Shown: one piece after another, positions 9,115 to 12,392 of the stretch
Position numbering within the stretch: position 1 is the first letter of the stretch
Layout of the letters: each line of letters starts with the position of its first letter
Source: an uncultured Rubritalea sp.
Lineage (GTDB): Bacteria; Verrucomicrobiota; Verrucomicrobiia; Verrucomicrobiales; Akkermansiaceae
Length of the DNA stretch: 12,392 nucleotides
Reading direction: 5' to 3'
Assembly: GCA_937951395.1 (NCBI GenBank)
Contig: CALFBV010000188.1
Span: 1-12,392 of the forward strand
Notes under the pieces: generated by a model
Database searches by the model: none
Told to the model about the DNA's origin: nothing
Seen by the model: only the letters and a program-made list of their open reading frames with translations
Made by a program: the position numbers and the translations under genes

Positions 9115-9177
9115 ATACACTGGAGGAGCTATGGCTGCAAAGCCACTAGATTCTGTGCTGGCGATGCTGTAGTGTAT
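9115..9177 (+). promoter_or_regulatory. Candidate structured leader element with GNRA hairpin
   Basis: ATACACT (9115-9121) pairs with AGTGTAT (9171-9177), enclosing TGGCT (9132-9136) paired with AGCCA (9141-9145) around a GCAA tetraloop. The element contains a short open frame with its ribosome binding site. It has no T-arm or anticodon arm, so it is not a tRNA. It could be a cis-acting leader of the 9332-12248 operon or a small RNA; neither can be shown here. The rest of 8974-9331 holds only the flanking hairpins. Confidence 0.3.
9131..9172 (+). CDS. Candidate 13-codon leader peptide
   Basis: ATG at 9131 opens a frame encoding MAAKPLDSVLAML that stops at TAG 9170-9172. GGAGGAG (9122-9128) sits just upstream, the strongest Shine-Dalgarno match in front of any frame in the window, while the larger genes mostly have none. 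It lies inside a predicted stem-loop and 159 bases before the DUF1611 gene. A leader peptide is one reading; a chance frame or an eroded gene start is another. No codon run suggests classical attenuation. Confidence 0.3.
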   Translation: MAAKPLDSVLAML

Positions 9178-9261
9178 ATTCAGTTTTGTGATTCATGAAA
9201 AAATAGTTCTATCTATATGGCTGATCCGTGATACAAGGCTGACTCATCTTATGTTTTTTAA

Positions 9262-9284
9262 AAGTTACTGAATTTAAATAACTT
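9262..9284. promoter_or_regulatory. Possible operator, inverted repeat upstream of the DUF1611 gene
   Basis: AAGTTA (9262-9267) and TAACTT (9279-9284) are inverted half-sites with an AT-rich 11-base spacer, ending 47 bases before the ATG at 9332. Size and placement suit a dimeric regulator, but AT-rich sequence makes chance repeats common. Confidence 0.25.
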
Positions 9285-9331
9285 ACAACCATGTTTATTT
9301 CGCACTTCATTTGAACCTCACTCTATTATCT

Positions 9332-10486
9332 ATGTCTATTTTACCATCTCTTCAACTAACGTCTAATTCCTCTAGCGAGCACGCAAGCTCTGACAATTCT
9401 AGCAGGACTGAAACTGCCATCGTTTATTGTGAAGGTAACTTTGGCGGGATTGATGGAAAGACTGCTAATGGTTTAGTCCGGCACTCGGAAAAATACGAAA
9501 TTTTTTCCATCATTGATAGCGAGAAGGCTGGTCAAGATGCTGGTGAGTTTCTAGACGGCAAGCCAAACGGTATCCCTATTCATCAAGACCTAGAGGAGGC
9601 TTTAGCTCAAATGGACCGAGTCCCTGACCATTTTATATTTGGCATAGCACCAGCGAGTGGCATGCTCTCAGCTACGGAAAGAAAGCTGTTACTACGAGCG
9701 ATCGAACACGGCATGAACATCGTCAACGGACTGCATGAATTTCTGAATGAAGATCCAGAGTTTGCGGAGGCGAGTGCGAAAGCAAATGTGGTCATACGTG
9801 ATGTGAGAAAACCCCGTGATAAGAAAGATCTTAGAGTGTTTAGCGGAAGGATCTATGAGGTTGCCTGCCCAAGAATAGCGATATTAGGGACTGATTGTGC
9901 CATTGGCAAACGCACCACCGCAACCATTATAGCGAAAGCACTCAATGAACGAGGGATCAAGGCGGTGATGATAGGCACTGGTCAGACTGGCTTAATACAG
10001 GGAGCGCGCTACGGATTAGCTCTGGATGCGGTTCCTTCACAGTTTTGCGCAGGAGAGCTAGAGGGGACGATCATCGAGGCTTATGAAAACGAAAATCCCG
10101 ATATCATCTTGATCGAGGGTCAAGGCTCGCTCAGCCATCCCGCCTATTCCACCTCTAGCTTTATCATCCGTGGGAGCTGCCCTCAGGCAGTGATCCTGCA
10201 GCATGCGCCTAAGCGGGAGCACCGATGTGACTTCGGCCACATGCTGATGCCCAGCCCTAGTTCTGAAATCAACCTGATAGAAACCTTTGCGAAAACGAAA
10301 GTCATCGGTCTGACACTCAACCATGAAAACATGACTGAGGATGAGATTACTTCTTCTATAGAAGATTATGAACAGGAGTTAGGAATCCCTGTCACTGATG
10401 CTCTGACACAGCCTGTCCAACACTTGGTGGAGATGGTGCTTTCAGCCTTTCCTGATATAGGAGTAAGGGGCGCAGCATCAAATTAA
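9332..10486 (+). CDS. DUF1611 / DgcN-like P-loop protein
   Basis: This belongs to the DUF1611 family, which includes DgcN, described as a D-glutamate N-acetyltransferase of D-amino-acid catabolism. The order is an N-terminal alpha/beta domain starting at TAIVYCEGNFGG (about 28-39), then a P-loop domain with GTDCAIGKRTT (186-196), TGQTG (216-220) and the conserved EGQGSLSHP (262-270). From the ATG at 9332 it has 384 residues. A TTG at 9311 would add seven residues and has no better context. Residues 1-27 are serine-rich and low in complexity, unlike the rest. The final three codons run past the ATCA at 10477-10480, where a TGA stop would be expected if one base differed, and the frame ends at TAA 10484-10486. 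It overlaps the racemase gene that follows. Known DgcN partners are enolase-type racemases; here the partner is of PLP type, so D-glutamate as substrate is only one possibility. Confidence 0.85.
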   Translation: MSILPSLQLTSNSSSEHASSDNSSRTETAIVYCEGNFGGIDGKTANGLVRHSEKYEIFSIIDSEKAGQDAGEFLDGKPNGIPIHQDLEEALAQMDRVPDHFIFGIAPASGMLSATERKLLLRAIEHGMNIVNGLHEFLNEDPEFAEASAKANVVIRDVRKPRDKKDLRVFSGRIYEVACPRIAILGTDCAIGKRTTATIIAKALNERGIKAVMIGTGQTGLIQGARYGLALDAVPSQFCAGELEGTIIEAYENENPDIILIEGQGSLSHPAYSTSSFIIRGSCPQAVILQHAPKREHRCDFGHMLMPSPSSEINLIETFAKTKVIGLTLNHENMTEDEITSSIEDYEQELGIPVTDALTQPVQHLVEMVLSAFPDIGVRGAASN

Positions 10487-11601
10487 CTCACAAGTCCGCC
10501 CCGCGCGTAGAGATCACTCTCGATAAAATTTCGCATAACGCTCGCTCTCTAGTCACGAGGCTTCGTAAAAAGGGCATCTCAGTCACGGGGGTCACTAAAG
10601 CGATGCTAGGGACACCAGAAATAGCGAACGCATGGCTGCAAGCTGGTGTCATCGGTCTAGGGGATTCCAGAATAGAGAATATTGCCACGATGAGGGGAGC
10701 TGGGATTACGGCTCCCATGATTCTCATCCGCACTCCGATGCTGAGTCAGGTAGCTACCATTGTGGAGCTCTCTGATGTGAGCTTTAATACAGAAATTGAC
10801 ATCATTCGTAAGCTCTCGGATGCGGCGAAAGACATCAACAAGGTTCACGGGATTGTGCTCATGGTAGAACTGGGAGATCTCCGAGAAGGTATCATGCCGG
10901 AGAAGTTAGAAGACTATGTATGGCTTGTGCTAAGTCTCCCCAATGTTGTCTTCATGGGCATTGGTACGAATCTCGCTTGCAGAAGTGGCGTTTCACCTGA
11001 TCTCCGAAATATGGCTGAGCTCTCAGCCTTGGCGGATTCTATCGATGTTATATTTGGTCCTATTGTGAACACGGTCTCAGGAGGTAACTCCGCAAATCTA
11101 GAGTGGGCTCTCAGTGGAGCGGATACAGGACGCATCAATAATTTACGTCTAGGCGAATCTATGCTTCTCGGTTGTGAGCCTCTCCACAGGAAGGTGATTA
11201 CAGGGCTGCATACTGATGCCATCACATTGGTAGCAGAAGTGATAGAGCTGAAAACTAAACCATCTCAGCCATGGGGAAGCATTGCGCAATCAGCTTTTGG
11301 AGAAATTCTGCCGAGCTCTGATAGAGGTGACATTACCCAAGCCATCCTAGCGATAGGAAGGCAAGACACAGATCCAGAGGGGCTAGAGCCTCCTCAAGGG
11401 ATGAAGATCTTAGCCGCGAGTAGTGATCACCTGGTGATGGATGTCACTGATTATAACGGTGGGCTAGAGATCGGCTCTGAGATCTCTTTTCAGCTCAATT
11501 ACAGTGCACTGCTCCGTGCTATGACTTCCCCATTTATCGCCAAGGTCATCGACAAGGCTTCTGATCAAGAGGCAGGAAAACCTCTCATGAAAATTTCATA
11601 A
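10477..11601 (+). CDS. Alanine/ornithine racemase-family PLP enzyme, with ATC start or lost start
   Basis: The enzyme has the fold of alanine racemase without its C-terminal domain arrangement and closely resembles clostridial ornithine racemase (Orr). Hallmarks include VTGVTKAM with the PLP lysine as Lys41, GDSRIENI, MVELGDLREGI, GIGTNLACRSG, VSGGNSANL, INNLRLGES, LAIGRQDTDPEGL, ASSDHLVMDVTD and LLRAMTSPF. The first ATG in frame (10603) lies just after the lysine and would remove the first strand and the catalytic residue. In-frame family sequence (APRVEITLDKISHNARSLV) continues upstream to about 10492, and the frame is closed only at TGA 10453. No ATG, GTG or TTG lies between. I therefore place the start at ATC 10477, preceded by AGGAG (10459) and AAGGGG (10465), giving 374 residues. 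The stop at 11599-11601 overlaps the next ATG. Substrate (alanine, ornithine or another amino acid) is not resolvable by eye. Confidence 0.85.
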   Translation: MKLTHKSAPRVEITLDKISHNARSLVTRLRKKGISVTGVTKAMLGTPEIANAWLQAGVIGLGDSRIENIATMRGAGITAPMILIRTPMLSQVATIVELSDVSFNTEIDIIRKLSDAAKDINKVHGIVLMVELGDLREGIMPEKLEDYVWLVLSLPNVVFMGIGTNLACRSGVSPDLRNMAELSALADSIDVIFGPIVNTVSGGNSANLEWALSGADTGRINNLRLGESMLLGCEPLHRKVITGLHTDAITLVAEVIELKTKPSQPWGSIAQSAFGEILPSSDRGDITQAILAIGRQDTDPEGLEPPQGMKILAASSDHLVMDVTDYNGGLEIGSEISFQLNYSALLRAMTSPFIAKVIDKASDQEAGKPLMKIS

Positions 11602-12248
11602 TGAAACAACCTACATTTCCTATCGACTCAGCGTCCATGGATCTTCTCATCGATGCGATAGCGGAGCCAGGTTATGGCGTATTCCCTCATCTTCTGAGTA
11701 GTGAAACTCAACAAGATCTTATTGAGCTGATGGAGGCCAAGGAATCAGAAGACGAATTTGTGAGAGCAGGAGTGGGCTCAGGCCAGGAAACGCAGATCCG
11801 ATCAGAGATTAGGAGTGATTCCATCTTTTGGCTTGATCCAGATAGCGTCGGATCCATAGCTGAAACATGGATAGCAGGGATGAATACTCTTTCTGAACTA
11901 TTCCGTAGTCAGCTCTTTCTACCTGTATGCTCATACGAGGGGCATCTGGCTAGATACCCTGCTGAGGGATTCTATAAAGCCCACCTCGATAGGCATGCTA
12001 AAACTCTCGCTCGTGAGGTATCCATCATCGTCTACCTGAATAAAGATTGGGAAGACACAGATGGTGGTGAACTTCGTATCTACACTGATAGCGAGAAAGG
12101 TGTATCAGGTCCTTTTATAGATGTTCTTCCTGAAGCTGGCAAAGTGGTCATCTTTAGAAGTGCTGACTTCTGGCATGAGGTTCTGCCCTCCAGCCGACCG
12201 AGACTCAGCTTAACAGGCTGGCTCCGAGGACGAGAGGAAATTACCTGA
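11601..12248 (+). CDS. SM-20/PHD-like 2-oxoglutarate Fe(II) dioxygenase
   Basis: This is a prolyl-4-hydroxylase-type oxygenase that would couple 2-oxoglutarate decarboxylation to hydroxylation of a substrate. The iron triad is His128 and Asp130 (HLD) and His192 (FWHEVLP), with Arg201 in RPRLSLTGW expected to bind the 2-oxoglutarate carboxylate. IRSDSIFWLD (about 70-79), YPAEGFYKAHLD, IIVYLNKDW and DGGELRIY match the bacterial SM-20/EGLN-like branch, whose characterised Pseudomonas member hydroxylates the elongation factor EF-Tu. The 215 residues match that branch. The ATG at 11601 overlaps the racemase stop as TAATG, so translation is probably coupled. The substrate could be EF-Tu or another protein; its operon position allows a free or conjugated amino acid instead. 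No terminator is evident after the stop. Confidence 0.9.
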   Translation: MKQPTFPIDSASMDLLIDAIAEPGYGVFPHLLSSETQQDLIELMEAKESEDEFVRAGVGSGQETQIRSEIRSDSIFWLDPDSVGSIAETWIAGMNTLSELFRSQLFLPVCSYEGHLARYPAEGFYKAHLDRHAKTLAREVSIIVYLNKDWEDTDGGELRIYTDSEKGVSGPFIDVLPEAGKVVIFRSADFWHEVLPSSRPRLSLTGWLRGREEIT

Positions 12249-12328
12249 ACCCCAGATTAGGAGCTCCGCTGGTATTAACAGTAGAAGTGGACTCACTACA
12301 ACAAGACTGGAGAAACTAAAAAGTTCTA

Positions 12329-12391
12329 CTAATCATTCGCGTGGTCGCGGAATGTGAGGTGCTCATTACGCTCGTGAAGAATGCCTACTAA
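12329..12391 (-). other. Possible 3' end of a minus-strand gene, or an interspersed repeat
   Basis: At the right edge a minus-strand frame enters the window open and ends at TAG (complement of 12329-12331) after about 20 codons, ending in NEHLTFRDHAND. Within it, ATTCGCG (12335-12341) can pair with CGCGGAAT (12346-12353) with one bulged G around a TGGT loop. The piece is too short to assign; it may be the end of a real gene or part of a repeat that happens to be open. Confidence 0.2.
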
Positions 12392-12392
12392 G

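Noticed and set aside
9115..9177. tRNA-like element with a 7-bp acceptor-like stem
   Set aside because: There is no T-loop consensus, the inner hairpin has a 4-base loop instead of a 7-base anticodon loop, and the length is too short.
10603..11601. Racemase starting at the first ATG, 10603
   Set aside because: This start falls just after the PLP-binding lysine codon and removes conserved N-terminal sequence, so the product would be inactive.
1..12392. CRISPR arrays, rRNA or tRNA genes, insertion sequences
   Set aside because: No regularly spaced direct repeats, conserved RNA gene sequences, transposase genes or paired terminal repeats were seen.

Overview
The window reads as a free-living bacterial chromosome segment with core biosynthetic genes, one small operon of less familiar enzymes, and two eroded stretches. 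No gene fixes the taxon. The moderate base composition, the near absence of Shine-Dalgarno sequences in front of gltB, leuC, leuD and the pseudouridine synthase gene, and the style of the proteins make a marine Verrucomicrobiota-type organism my best guess, but this is inference and weak.

Layout. Bases 1-295 hold two hairpins followed by T tracts and then the leader of gltB. Bases 296-4924 encode the large subunit of glutamate synthase (GltB), closed by a good intrinsic terminator at 4951-4986; the small subunit gltD is not beside it. Bases 5219-5812 on the minus strand look like a decayed, frameshifted gene of unknown family. Bases 5952-8004 are leuC and leuD, the two subunits of isopropylmalate dehydratase. 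The 333 bases after leuD carry no intact gene, but one 38-codon stretch resembles the C-terminal regulatory domain of 2-isopropylmalate synthase (LeuA). A convergent RluA-type pseudouridine synthase gene occupies 8338-8973 on the minus strand. A 358-base intergenic stretch (8974-9331) contains several perfect hairpins and a 13-codon open frame with a strong ribosome binding site.

The most unusual part is 9332-12248, three overlapping same-strand genes: a DUF1611 (DgcN-like) P-loop protein, an alanine/ornithine racemase-family PLP enzyme, and an SM-20/PHD-type 2-oxoglutarate Fe(II) dioxygenase. DUF1611 proteins are known from D-glutamate catabolism, where they work with a racemase of the enolase superfamily. 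Here an unrelated PLP-type racemase takes that place and an oxygenase is added. I infer a D-amino-acid module whose substrate is unknown.

The junction between the first two genes of this operon reads ATCA where an ATGA stop/start overlap would be expected. As written, the racemase has no ATG, GTG or TTG start that keeps its PLP-binding lysine. It must start at ATC, be damaged, or contain a base error at 10479.
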